Part shown: one piece after another, positions 24,258-32,535 of the stretch
Numbering within the stretch: position 1 is the stretch's first letter
How the letters are laid out: each line of letters opens with the position of its first letter
Assembly: GCA_965215705.1 (NCBI GenBank)
Contig: CBDCEE010000002.1
Location: 62,001 to 126,000, forward strand
Direction: 5' to 3'
Length of the DNA stretch: 64,000 nt
Source of the DNA: JAAXPZ01 sp965215705
Lineage (GTDB): Bacteria > Campylobacterota > Campylobacteria > Campylobacterales > Sulfurovaceae
Made by a program: the position numbers and the translations under genes
Notes under the pieces: generated by a model
Seen by the model: only the letters and a program-made list of their open reading frames with translations
Database searches by the model: none
What the model was told of the DNA's origin: nothing

Positions 24258-24326
24258 TCAACGGAATATCTTAGCCCGTTTATCGGGAGAGAGCTTTGTA
24301 TAGTGACGGAGTTTTTCTTCTAGCAT
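24258..24326 (-). pseudogene. 5' fragment of the gene at 23829-24242, ended by in-frame TGA
   Basis: The 22-residue frame has a GGAGGCAGGT ribosome-binding site and starts 10 bp after the gene at 24336-24671. TGA at 24258-24260 is followed by six open codons into the 137-residue frame. A single change of this TGA would restore one continuous protein. Confidence 0.5.
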
Positions 24327-24335
24327 ACCTGCCTC

Positions 24336-24671
24336 CTATCGCAGATATGCTAGTGAACGCCGGACATTTTTAATATGACTCTCTTTAAACCAATGAACAT
24401 TGAAGTCTATTTCATCCATCTCTTTATCAGATTCGCAGTATAGAGCGATGGTCTCGATTAGCGCGGCTGTACTAATCAGCCCTGGTTCATACCATTGTGA
24501 GCTTTTTTTTCGTTGGACGAAATACCGTCTTCCCTTTTTCTCCATGATCATCACAATCACTGCTTCGTTTTGCCTTCCTAGCCATTGCATATACTCTTCC
24601 CTTTTGGCTAGAGGTATACCGGTCATCTTATATAGCTGCTCATCCCGTTTTTCAGCTTCGTAACTACTCAT
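24336..24671 (-). CDS. Hypothetical protein
   Basis: A 111-residue soluble protein of mixed charge, with several conserved-looking aromatic positions (QWLGRQNEAVIVMIMEKKGRRYFVQRK). No known motif. It is upstream of, and probably co-transcribed with, the interrupted gene at 24.3 kb. Confidence 0.5.
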   Translation of the reverse strand: MSSYEAEKRDEQLYKMTGIPLAKREEYMQWLGRQNEAVIVMIMEKKGRRYFVQRKKSSQWYEPGLISTAALIETIALYCESDKEMDEIDFNVHWFKESHIKNVRRSLAYLR

Positions 24672-25024
24672 ATGTTTTCCTTTGTAAATGTTTATTCAAG
24701 CGCTTGTAATATCATTGTAATATGATTTGTAAAGTTGTGTCAAGTACCAAAAAATCATCTTTTTTATTCTTTTAAATGACTTTGAATATATATTAATTCT
24801 TTTCAATTCCTTTGTTTTGATTTGAATGCCTTTATGCTAAAAAAAGATTCCTGAGAAAAATAATAAGGTGTTACTATATGAAGCAAATGGAGCAAGGTAT
24901 TCTCTCATTTTATCTTAGAAACTAGTTGATTGATTTGTAAAAAATGCTGAAATGATCAAAATATATTAATATTTTGTAGAAACTTCTCAAGATTTATGTT
25001 AGTATTTTTTTGAGGAGAATAATA
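24672..25024. other. AT-rich intergenic region
   Basis: About 350 bp, strongly AT-rich, between the leftward hypothetical genes and the rightward AT-rich gene. It probably contains divergent promoters. I see no repeat or gene. Confidence 0.45.
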
Positions 25025-25336
25025 ATGATAAAGTTTTTAAGCATATTACGACGTGGCATAGTAATGAATGAAGAGCGATTACGCTATTTTGATTTCAGGA
25101 CACTAATAGAAGATATTATGGGTAGTCCTATTAAGTATAGTGATCTGCATGATTTTATAATGACATATCAGGATACAGAGTGGGATCAAAATATATTTGA
25201 ATATCTAATTGATAAAAAGAATAGTGATTTACTTTATAAAAAAGTTCAAAAAATTGAAAATATTCACAACAATGAAATTATAAAAAGAATTAAAAAATTA
25301 AAATGGAGATACTGTACTCTCTCTAAGAGATATTAA
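25025..25336 (+). CDS. Unknown protein, likely N-terminal part of a split gene
   Basis: The 103-residue frame starts at ATG 25025 after GAGGAG. It is very AT-rich and rich in Lys, Ile and Asp. Shortly before its stop it contains CTCTCTCT (25317-25324). One more CT unit would carry the frame without a stop into the 465-codon frame that follows. On that reading the gene encodes one ~580-residue protein. The family is not recognised. Confidence 0.5.
   Translation: MIKFLSILRRGIVMNEERLRYFDFRTLIEDIMGSPIKYSDLHDFIMTYQDTEWDQNIFEYLIDKKNSDLLYKKVQKIENIHNNEIIKRIKKLKWRYCTLSKRY
25317..25324 (+). repeat. (CT)4 tract at a frame junction
   Basis: The dinucleotide tract lies exactly where two adjacent frames would join if it held five units instead of four. 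Slipped-strand change here would switch the gene on or off. Confidence 0.45.
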
Positions 25337-25367
25337 TTATCACCTTAAACATTTTACACTTACTCGT

Positions 25368-26765
25368 ATGCGATATGATGGGGAAAAGTGTATCTTGAGT
25401 GATAATCAGAAAAAATATGAAAAATACAAAGATGAAATTAAATACTTTTCTGATCAGTTAAGTATCCGCATCGAAGTAAATGAACTATTTGACATAATGG
25501 CTAATCCTGGTTCAAAATATCATCTAGCCTATGGCCTTTCACTCCTAATCAAAGACAAATCAAATAAAATCTCCATACTGAGGTTTAAGTTTCTCAATAA
25601 GCGTACCTCATATCTGGATCAAGGAACACTGGTCTCAATAATATATTCACTCTTTTATCTCTTTTTTTGTAAAGAGCACGGTATGCGGCCTCAAAGAGGA
25701 ATCAAAAAAGATCTGTTTTCAGAAACGGAAGCGAAAGAAACTTGGAAATATATATACAAGCAAATATCAACAATTGATCAAGTGATTTTATTTAGGGAGC
25801 CAGGAATTGGAAGGGTATTTGAAAAATACGAATATTATTTTAGTCCAAATCATTACTATATGGATATGCTCCATACACGTGAAGGAATAGATATTTCAAG
25901 AGGGGGATTGGTAGAAAATTCGATTTTGGTAAGGGATCAGGAAATAGCCACAAAGCACCAACGTAACGATCATGATATCTATAAAAATCGTATATGTTAT
26001 TTTAATTTTATAGAGATGATGTTGTTAGATAAACAGATAAGAAGTTTAAATATTTCAAAAAATATTTTTCATTTACTTATGGATACGGTCAATGAGGGTT
26101 TTTTCGATATTGTCATAAAGCAGCAAATATACATGGTACAAATGATCGATAATTCCGTAGAATCCAAATTTACAAAAAATATAAAGGGCTGCTCAAAGTC
26201 AAATATAGAGATAGCAAAGGATGAATTGAAAAACTTGAAGAAGCTAAATTCTAAGAAAGGCCCTGACAGAATCAAAAATGATGAATACCAGTGGAAAACA
26301 GATTGTATAAAGAAGTGGATTGAAATTTTGAAAGAAGCGGGAAGCATACACCCTGGATCAAAAATATTTTTGACCTTAGATTCAAAGATGGATAAACCAT
26401 GTGCTGAGTATATAAAAGATCTTTTCTCAATGATGATACCTTGGAGGGATTGGAAAATTTGTATGGATCATGTCCAGACAAAGTTCAAGCAAAAACTTAA
26501 AAATAAAAATCTTAAAATTGATAAAGAAGACAGAGAAGATATTGATATATTTCTAACAGCACTCTTTGGAAATAAAAGTTTTTTGTACAAACAAAGAGCA
26601 GGAGGGAGAGCTGTATTCTATCAAGATATAGAAAAGCAATTTGATGCATATGGAGAATGGAAACTTTCACAACTTAGAAAAAATAAAGGCTATAAAATAA
26701 AGACACTCCTTAAAAGCAGTGTCTCTGAAAAAGCATTAGAGACTTTTTCATCTTTTTTAAAATAA
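25368..26765 (+). CDS. Unknown AT-rich protein, main part of a possible split gene
   Basis: A 465-residue protein beginning at ATG 25368 if translated alone, but with no clear ribosome-binding site; the frame is open back to 25302. It is Lys-rich, with no signal peptide or obvious membrane helices and no motif I recognise. A conserved-looking region is 'HGMRPQRGIKKDLFSETEAKETWKYIYKQ'. Its composition differs sharply from neighbouring chromosome, consistent with recent transfer. It sits beside the integrase, where cargo and defence genes are often found, but no function can be assigned. Confidence 0.5.
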   Translation: MRYDGEKCILSDNQKKYEKYKDEIKYFSDQLSIRIEVNELFDIMANPGSKYHLAYGLSLLIKDKSNKISILRFKFLNKRTSYLDQGTLVSIIYSLFYLFFCKEHGMRPQRGIKKDLFSETEAKETWKYIYKQISTIDQVILFREPGIGRVFEKYEYYFSPNHYYMDMLHTREGIDISRGGLVENSILVRDQEIATKHQRNDHDIYKNRICYFNFIEMMLLDKQIRSLNISKNIFHLLMDTVNEGFFDIVIKQQIYMVQMIDNSVESKFTKNIKGCSKSNIEIAKDELKNLKKLNSKKGPDRIKNDEYQWKTDCIKKWIEILKEAGSIHPGSKIFLTLDSKMDKPCAEYIKDLFSMMIPWRDWKICMDHVQTKFKQKLKNKNLKIDKEDREDIDIFLTALFGNKSFLYKQRAGGRAVFYQDIEKQFDAYGEWKLSQLRKNKGYKIKTLLKSSVSEKALETFSSFLK

Positions 26766-26778
26766 TATGGACACAAAT

Positions 26779-27894
26779 TTACGTATCCACAATCTGCTCA
26801 ATAGCGATAGTAGCTTCCTTAGATCCTTTGAGTGTATTGGCTGTTCTGTAGTAGTTATCAACAGTTTGCATATTGTTGTGTCCAAGTGAAGCAGAGAGTA
26901 CGGTTCCTACCATGCCGACATCACTCAATGCCGTTGCCATAATATGCCTAAAATAGTGCAAAGTGAGTGTTTCTATACCTGAAGATTCTCTCAGTTTTGC
27001 AACTTGTACTTTTGGTAGAGACAGTTCTCTTCCTGTAACAGGTGATTTGAAGACAAGTCCCTTCGTGGATCTAAACTCTGATAAAGCATATCTAATGTCA
27101 TCGGGGAGAATGAATGTTTTTTGCTTTTTGATCTTAGAGTTTTCTGCTCTGATGGTATATTGCCCTTTGCTAAAGTTAATGTCTGTCCACTCTAGGGTTC
27201 TGATCTCATTCCATCGTCTTCCAAATAATGCCAGCAGAAAGAGTGCACGATAAAAAGGGTTGTCTACATAAAGATTCATAATGGTTTTATAGAGTATCGA
27301 GAGTAGTTCCGTACCGTTTTCTACCTCTTTTTTAGCAGGCTTGTCCGGGACATCTATCTCAGGCATACGCTTGAGTGCACCATTACGTAGTCCATACTCT
27401 AAAATAGGCTTAAGAACTTGGAGCAGTACCTTTCGGATGGTTCTGGGGCTACAGCCATCTTTGTTTTTATAGCCAAAGCCCTTACCCTCCATATATTTAC
27501 GAATCTTATCAATATCCCTCTCTTTGATCATACTAGCCTTTTTGTCTTTGAGAGAAGGATAGAGATAGTGGTCTAGCATGGTAAGCTTTTCTTGATTCCA
27601 TTGAGTGGAAGTATCCCATTTGTTCTGGATATACTCTGAGGCTAGATCAGAGAATTTTGTATCTAGTGTCAATCCATTATCATCTTCTAAAACTTCTTTA
27701 CGATATTTTAATGCAGCAACAGTAGCATTGGATTTTCGTGTTTTTTTATCCCAGTTTTTATCGCTATAGTCAATAATAGTTACATACTCTCTATCATTGA
27801 GCTTGAATCGATAACGAAACCGTGAAAAATGCTTGTCTGCTTTTAGTCCTCTAAGCTCTGAGAGAGAATGAATAAACTCTTTTGGTATTGCCAA
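26779..27894 (-). CDS. int: Tyrosine integrase of the genomic island
   Basis: The 371-residue integrase is the likely enzyme for insertion at the tRNA. An N-terminal arm-binding and SAM-like part (about 10-180) is followed by the catalytic domain with Arg226/227 in 'LFGRRWNEIRTLEW', His313 and Arg316 in 'HYFRHIMA', His339 in 'LGHNNMQTVDNYY' and Tyr348/349. The start is TTG 27894, with AAGGAG ten bases upstream. The tandem TTGTCCCACTT sites lie directly upstream, between int and attR. It transcribes away from attR. Confidence 0.92.
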   Translation of the reverse strand: MAIPKEFIHSLSELRGLKADKHFSRFRYRFKLNDREYVTIIDYSDKNWDKKTRKSNATVAALKYRKEVLEDDNGLTLDTKFSDLASEYIQNKWDTSTQWNQEKLTMLDHYLYPSLKDKKASMIKERDIDKIRKYMEGKGFGYKNKDGCSPRTIRKVLLQVLKPILEYGLRNGALKRMPEIDVPDKPAKKEVENGTELLSILYKTIMNLYVDNPFYRALFLLALFGRRWNEIRTLEWTDINFSKGQYTIRAENSKIKKQKTFILPDDIRYALSEFRSTKGLVFKSPVTGRELSLPKVQVAKLRESSGIETLTLHYFRHIMATALSDVGMVGTVLSASLGHNNMQTVDNYYRTANTLKGSKEATIAIEQIVDT

Positions 27895-27925
27895 ATTTTA
27901 CTCCTTAATAACTATATCGTATTGC

Positions 27926-27948
27926 TTGTCCCACTTCTTGTCCCACTT
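27926..27948 (+). repeat. Tandem TTGTCCCACTT pair, right end of island
   Basis: The copies 27926-27936 and 27938-27948 have the same 12-bp period and strand as the pair at 5188-5210. They lie ~30 bp upstream of the integrase start and ~105 bp inside attR. Confidence 0.6.
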
Positions 27949-28051
27949 TTATAGGAATTATTATACCATACAAAGGTATTGAAAGGAATATATATGTCAT
28001 ATAAAATACCATAATATCGATTGTTTAGAATCTTAAGGAAACCTAAATATA

Positions 28052-28101
28052 CGGTTTGCGGTACCGAAGGTCACAGGTTCGAATCCTGTAGGGTGTACCA
28101 C
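28052..28101 (+). repeat. attR: 50-bp direct repeat, tRNA-Arg 3' fragment
   Basis: This is identical to 5069-5118. The 5' half of the tRNA is absent here, so this copy is not a functional tRNA gene. Confidence 0.93.
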
Positions 28102-28310
28102 TTTTTCTTATTTGCATCCATATTTCACTTGTTTCTGTTCAACGTACCTAATGTACGACTCACAAAAAGCAAGCAAAATTTGAATACAACTAAGAAAAAG
28201 AACTACTATGGATCAACATCCATATCTCATGCGTTCACAGATAGCTTTTGCATAATTCAGCATAAATCAAATAACGGCTATAATAACCCTACTAAAATCA
28301 AAGGCAATCT

Positions 28311-28904
28311 ATGAAGATTTTATTGCTTACACGAAATCATGTGGTACGAGAATTTATCGAGCTGGTAGCGGATAGAGTGGGTGCGGTATTGGAGGTACGA
28401 GAGGGTATCAAAGATATCTCAGATAGAGGATATGACTTTCTGTTTGTGGATGATAGGGGTGAGCTTCTGGAGGAGAGTCTTCCTTTGTTGGATCAACTGG
28501 ATCAGGCACAGCATATTGTATTGTACAATGTATCCAAGGAGATACATACACGCTTTGATATGCAGATCAAAAAGCCGTTTCTTCCTTCCGATATCCAAGA
28601 GATACTCACGCATACCTCTACCCCAAAAGTGCATCTGGAAGAGGATCAGATCCTCAATATACAGGATATTGAAGAGATCAAAAGCCTGCTGGAAGATGAG
28701 GGGATGGAGATCGTCTCTGAGGAAGATCTGATCGATGAGATCGATGTAGAGTCCGGGCTACAGATCGTAGAGAGTGAAGTAGATCCAAAGGTAGAGGAGA
28801 AGCTACTGGAGGCGATCATGCAGATGGAGCCCAAGAAGATCCGCAAACTTCTGAAAGGTGCAGAAGTGAGCATCAAGATACGATTTCCAAAGGAGAGTGA
28901 ATGA
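28311..28904 (+). CDS. Hypothetical acidic protein with receiver-like N-terminus
   Basis: The first ~105 residues look like a degenerate response-regulator receiver fold ('MKILLLTRNHVVREFIELVAD ... YDFLFVDDRG ... IVLYNVSKE ... KKPFLPSDIQEIL'), with Asp residues at the acidic-pocket position and the K-P-F motif. The remainder is highly acidic and helical. It is coupled to gmk by an ATGA overlap. Function unknown; the receiver call is by pattern. Confidence 0.65.
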   Translation: MKILLLTRNHVVREFIELVADRVGAVLEVREGIKDISDRGYDFLFVDDRGELLEESLPLLDQLDQAQHIVLYNVSKEIHTRFDMQIKKPFLPSDIQEILTHTSTPKVHLEEDQILNIQDIEEIKSLLEDEGMEIVSEEDLIDEIDVESGLQIVESEVDPKVEEKLLEAIMQMEPKKIRKLLKGAEVSIKIRFPKESE

Positions 28905-29512
28905 GCAGTGCGATATTGATACTTTCAGGCCCCAGTGGTGCGGGTAAAAGTACGATCATCAATGCAGCAGCAGACCGTATAGGGGATTTTTACTTCTCTA
29001 TCTCTTCGACCTCCAGGGCACCACGAGAAGGGGAAAAGGATGGCAGAGAGTACCATTTTGTGACTAAAGAGGCATTTGAGCATGGGATCGAAAAAGGAGA
29101 GTTCCTGGAGTATGCAGTGGTACACGGCAATTACTACGGTACCTCTCTCAAGCCTGTCAATACTGCACTGGAGGCAGGTAAGCTGGTGATCTTTGATATC
29201 GATGTACAGGGATTTCATCTGGCAAAAGAGCGTATGGGAGACCTGATCACCTCTGTGTTTATTCTGCCTCCTTCACTGAGTGCACTGGAGAAGCGGTTGA
29301 CAGCGAGGTTGACAGATAGCCCGGAAGTCATCTCTCAGCGGCTCAAGAATGCCAAGCGGGAGATACTGGAGATCGGAGCCTATGACTTTGTGATCGTCAA
29401 TGATGAGGTAGCTGCTGCGGTAGAGAAATTTGTAGCAGTTGCCAATGCAGCACGATTGAAACTGAGTAACAATGCGGGGAAAAACTTTGTCGATCAATGG
29501 CTCTCGTCTTAA
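28901..29512 (+). CDS. gmk: Guanylate kinase
   Basis: Gmk phosphorylates GMP to GDP with ATP. The P-loop GPSGAGKST (residues 9-17) is followed by 'SISSTSRAPREGEKDGREYHFV', the GMP-binding region, and 'GEFLEYAVVHGNYYGTS'. The length of 203 residues is standard. The start overlaps the upstream gene by 4 bp. Confidence 0.96.
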   Translation: MSSAILILSGPSGAGKSTIINAAADRIGDFYFSISSTSRAPREGEKDGREYHFVTKEAFEHGIEKGEFLEYAVVHGNYYGTSLKPVNTALEAGKLVIFDIDVQGFHLAKERMGDLITSVFILPPSLSALEKRLTARLTDSPEVISQRLKNAKREILEIGAYDFVIVNDEVAAAVEKFVAVANAARLKLSNNAGKNFVDQWLSS

Positions 29513-29582
29513 CATTTAGTGTATTTGAGTATAATAAACAAAAATTAAACCTTCTCTAAAAGAAGCGTGATAAAGGATAGAT

Positions 29583-29822
29583 ATGGGTATGCCAGGCGGA
29601 TGGGAACTAGTATTGGTCGTAGGAATTGTAGTACTTCTCTTTGGAGGAAAGAAGATTCCAGAGCTTGCAAAAGGTTTGGGTAAAGGGATCAAAGATTTCA
29701 AAAAAGCAGTCAAAGAAGACGATGAAGTTGTAGAGACTGTCAAAAAAGAGATCTCAGATGTCAAAGATACAGTGGCAAAGACTGCCGAAGAAGTGACAGA
29801 AAAAGTAGCAGACAAAGCATAA
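29583..29822 (+). CDS. tatA: Sec-independent translocase protein TatA/E
   Basis: TatA forms the pore-like component for export of folded proteins. The 79-residue protein has a short N-terminal membrane helix ('WELVLVVGIVVLLFGGKKIPELAKGLGKGIKDFKKAVKE'), with the F-G motif and amphipathic helix of the family, and an acidic/basic tail. It stands alone between gmk and argS. Confidence 0.93.
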   Translation: MGMPGGWELVLVVGIVVLLFGGKKIPELAKGLGKGIKDFKKAVKEDDEVVETVKKEISDVKDTVAKTAEEVTEKVADKA

Positions 29823-29910
29823 TGTTAGCGTCTGGCACTGAGTGCTAAGCGTTGAGAAAGCGGCATAACATACTGCCGCAACTACAGTACCCCACATTTA
29901 CGGAACATCA

Positions 29911-31608
29911 ATGAAATTAAAATTACAGTTAGATCAGATCATCAAAGAGGCATTTAGCAATGCAGGGATCGAAGCAGAGCCTATTGCGGTCTCTGAGGCG
30001 ACTAAGCCAGAGTTTGGGGATTATCAGTTCAATGGTGCGATGGCACTCTCCAAACAGTTGCGAAAAAAGCCCAGAGAGATCGCACAGCAGATCGTAGAGG
30101 CGATAGATACTACAGGTTTGATCAGCAAGACAGAGATCGCAGGTCCAGGATTTATCAATCTATGGATCGATCCTCTATGGATGGCAGAGAAACTTCAGAC
30201 AGCAAGTGCTGATGAGAGACTCTCTGTGAGTCTTAAGGAGCAGGGTACAAAAACAGTAGTAGATTACTCCAGCCCTAACATGGCAAAACAGATGCATGTA
30301 GGACACCTGCGCTCTACGATCATCGGAGATACTTTGTCTACACTGTTTGCCTATCTTGGAGATGAGGTGATTCGTCAGAACCATATAGGGGATTGGGGGA
30401 CACAGTTTGGCATGCTCATTGCATATCTCGAAGTCAGTGGAGAGGATGCTTACAGTTCGCTCAGTAACCTGGAGCAGTTCTATAAAGATGCCAAAGTCAA
30501 ATTTGATGCAGATCCAGAGTTCGCAGATACTGCCAGAGAATATGTGGTTAAACTCCAGGGTGGAGACAGCCACTGCCTGAAGCTTTGGCAGCAGTTTATC
30601 GATGTCTCACTTGGACACTGTGAAGAGGTCTATGGGAAGCTTGGGATAGGGCTTACCCGTGAGGATGTCAGAGCGGAAAGCAGTTACAATGATACCCTTT
30701 CCTCTGTCGTTGAAGCGCTTAGAACGAAAGAGGTACTGGTAGAGAGTGATGGGGCACAGTGTATCTTTATGGAGGGCAATGAGACGCCACTGATCATCCA
30801 GAAGAGGGATGGTGGATTCCTCTATGCAACTACGGATCTCGCAGCGATCCGCTACCGTGTAGAGGCATTGGATGCCCAGCGGATCTGTTATGTCGTTGAT
30901 GCCAGGCAGGCAGGGCATTTCAAGCAGATCTTTGATGCTGCCAGACGTGCAGGGTTTGTTGGTGAAGCGGTGCTACTGGAGCATGTGAGTTTTGGGATGA
31001 TGCTGGACAAAAGTGGCCGCCCCTTCAAGACCCGCGATGGAGGTACGGTGAAGCTGATAGACCTACTGGATGAAGCAGTCAGTCGTGCCAGAACCATGAT
31101 CATATCGCGTGATACGCAGGAAGCAGGCGAGATCGAACATGTCGCACAGATCGTGGGGGTCGGTGCAGTCAAGTATGCAGAGCTCTCTGTCAACCGTGAA
31201 TCCAACTATATCTTTGATTGGGATAAGATGCTGAGCTTTGAGGGAAACACTTCTCTCTATCTGCAGTATGCCTATGCACGGATACAGTCGATATTTAGAA
31301 AGTATGATGCCCAGATCACAGGAACGATCATGCTCGAAGATGCCTTGGAGAGAAGGTTGGGACTTATGCTCCTACGCTTTGAGGATGTCTTGGAGGGAGC
31401 AAGCAGAGAGACCATGCCTCACTATATCACTACCTATCTGTATGAGCTTACTACGCTGTTCATGAAGTTTTATGAGCAGAACCCCATTCTCAAAGAAGGG
31501 GTGAGTCCAGAGCTAAGAGACAGTAGGCTCTTGTTGGCAGATCTGGTGGCAAAAACCATCAAGCAAGGGTTGGGTATACTAGGTATCAAGGTTTTAGACA
31601 GACTCTAG
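29911..31608 (+). CDS. argS: Arginyl-tRNA synthetase
   Basis: ArgRS charges tRNA-Arg. The 565-residue class I enzyme has the HIGH-type signature H-V-G-H in 'KQMHVGHLRSTIIGDTL' (about residues 128-144), an N-terminal Add-1 tRNA-binding domain ('YQFNGAMALSKQLRK') and a DALR anticodon-binding C-terminus. 'FKTRDGGTVKLIDLLDEA' occupies the KMSKS-loop position, which in ArgRS is degenerate. The island integrated in a tRNA-Arg gene lies elsewhere, so no functional link is implied. Confidence 0.96.
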   Translation: MKLKLQLDQIIKEAFSNAGIEAEPIAVSEATKPEFGDYQFNGAMALSKQLRKKPREIAQQIVEAIDTTGLISKTEIAGPGFINLWIDPLWMAEKLQTASADERLSVSLKEQGTKTVVDYSSPNMAKQMHVGHLRSTIIGDTLSTLFAYLGDEVIRQNHIGDWGTQFGMLIAYLEVSGEDAYSSLSNLEQFYKDAKVKFDADPEFADTAREYVVKLQGGDSHCLKLWQQFIDVSLGHCEEVYGKLGIGLTREDVRAESSYNDTLSSVVEALRTKEVLVESDGAQCIFMEGNETPLIIQKRDGGFLYATTDLAAIRYRVEALDAQRICYVVDARQAGHFKQIFDAARRAGFVGEAVLLEHVSFGMMLDKSGRPFKTRDGGTVKLIDLLDEAVSRARTMIISRDTQEAGEIEHVAQIVGVGAVKYAELSVNRESNYIFDWDKMLSFEGNTSLYLQYAYARIQSIFRKYDAQITGTIMLEDALERRLGLMLLRFEDVLEGASRETMPHYITTYLYELTTLFMKFYEQNPILKEGVSPELRDSRLLLADLVAKTIKQGLGILGIKVLDRL

Positions 31609-31616
31609 GAGCAGAG

Positions 31617-31955
31617 ATGAAAGTATTATTAGTCATTATTATTTTGGCAACTATCGCCATGATCTTCTTACAGTATAAGCGTAGTAGAGATAGCAAAAAG
31701 CTTTTGGTGTCTCTTGCCTCTTTTGCTGTGATTATTTCACTGGGGGTCATGGGAAACCTGACTCGCCCGGTGATACCAATCTTTATGGCACACATAATGT
31801 TATTGGTGACAGCGTGGGGTGCTTTGGTGTGGTATCTTATGAGAAATAGGTATTACTGGTGGTTGATCTTTTCACCTATCGTGACGATCATACTATTTTT
31901 GATCCTAGAGGTACTGACAGGATCTGGACACGAATATTTAGGAGAGATGACTTGA
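31617..31955 (+). CDS. Hypothetical membrane protein
   Basis: The 112-residue protein has three to four hydrophobic segments (about 2-18, 28-44, 51-72 and 78-98). It begins shortly after argS with a weak ribosome-binding site and ends in a TTGA overlap with the next gene. Not recognised beyond being a conserved-looking small membrane protein. Confidence 0.6.
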   Translation: MKVLLVIIILATIAMIFLQYKRSRDSKKLLVSLASFAVIISLGVMGNLTRPVIPIFMAHIMLLVTAWGALVWYLMRNRYYWWLIFSPIVTIILFLILEVLTGSGHEYLGEMT

Positions 31956-32206
31956 TACAAAAAGAGATAGAAAAACATATTAGAAAACTGGTAGGGACAC
32001 TCAAAGATGAGGAAGCATTGGCTTTGGTCCTCAAGGCAAGACTGACAAAAAAAGAGTATAAACTGCTGCATGGATGGGCAGAAGGTACCTCTACCGAAGA
32101 GATATCCAAGGCATTGAAATTAGAAGAAGAGGGCTATGGCACACTCTCCAAGAAACTGATCAAAAAGCTCAATCAGGAGAAACTCAAGCAGGAGCTGGTA
32201 GATTAA
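31952..32206 (+). CDS. Small helical hypothetical protein
   Basis: The 84-residue protein starts at TTG 31952, overlapping the previous stop (TTGA) and preceded by GGAGAG. The frame extends to 31859, but that would lie within the previous gene. The C-terminal half, 'LLHGWAEGTSTEEISKALKLEE', looks like a helix-turn-helix similar to sigma-factor region 4. It converges on rsfS with a 4-bp overlap. Confidence 0.6.
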   Translation: MIQKEIEKHIRKLVGTLKDEEALALVLKARLTKKEYKLLHGWAEGTSTEEISKALKLEEEGYGTLSKKLIKKLNQEKLKQELVD

Positions 32207-32535
32207 TCCTCTTTAGGTGGTAGCCCACCCAAGAATTTTTCCAGCGAGTAGTGCTCTCTATAGGCTGGGGTCATGATATGTACAATGATATCACCCAGGT
32301 CTACAACCACCCAATCATTGCTCTCCTCTGCACCGAGAAACTGCTCACCTTTAGGCTTGAGTTCTGTTTTGAGATGTTCATAGAGTGCTACAGTATGCTT
32401 GCCTCCAAAAGAGTTGGCAATGATCACCTCTTTGGCGATATAATCTGTATTTGGGAGGTCAAACACTTCGATCTCTTCCGCTTTTTTGTCATCCAGTAGG
32501 TTGACAATAGCGTCAACTCTCTCTTTAATGGTCAT
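32203..32535 (-). CDS. rsfS: Ribosomal silencing factor RsfS
   Basis: RsfS binds ribosomal protein L14 and blocks subunit joining in starvation. The 110-residue protein has the family core 'DWVVVDLGDIIVHIMTPAYREHYSLEKF' near the C-terminus and 'DYIAKEVIIANSFG' in the middle. It overlaps nadD by 11 bp, a very common gene pair. Confidence 0.94.
   Translation of the reverse strand: MTIKERVDAIVNLLDDKKAEEIEVFDLPNTDYIAKEVIIANSFGGKHTVALYEHLKTELKPKGEQFLGAEESNDWVVVDLGDIIVHIMTPAYREHYSLEKFLGGLPPKED

Larger units (their letters stand above)
5069..28101. mobile_element. 23-kb integrative genomic island in tRNA-Arg
   Basis: The island is bounded by the 50-bp att repeats and contains a tyrosine integrase with its 5' end about 160 bp from attR. 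An excisionase-like HTH gene lies near attL. Its content is accessory: CBASS, type I restriction-modification, AbiE, orphan antitoxin, unknown membrane cluster, second recombinase. Genes left and right of it are ordinary core genes. Base composition inside is uneven, with clearly AT-rich blocks (about 5.1-12.5 kb and 24.3-27.9 kb) and blocks that look like the host (about 12.6-18.4 and 19-23.8 kb), which suggests stepwise assembly. Confidence 0.9.
27895..28310. other. Right end of island: arm-type repeats, attR and chromosome junction
   Basis: No gene is supported here. It holds the tandem TTGTCCCACTT pair, attR with the tRNA-Arg 3' fragment, and ~200 bp of flanking chromosome before the next core gene. 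A rightward frame at 28021 crosses the tRNA fragment and is not real. Confidence 0.65.

Noticed and set aside
28021..28314. 97-codon frame through attR
   Set aside because: It reads through the tRNA-Arg 3' fragment (giving the familiar false 'GHRFESCRVYH' peptide) and has no domain or start signal.
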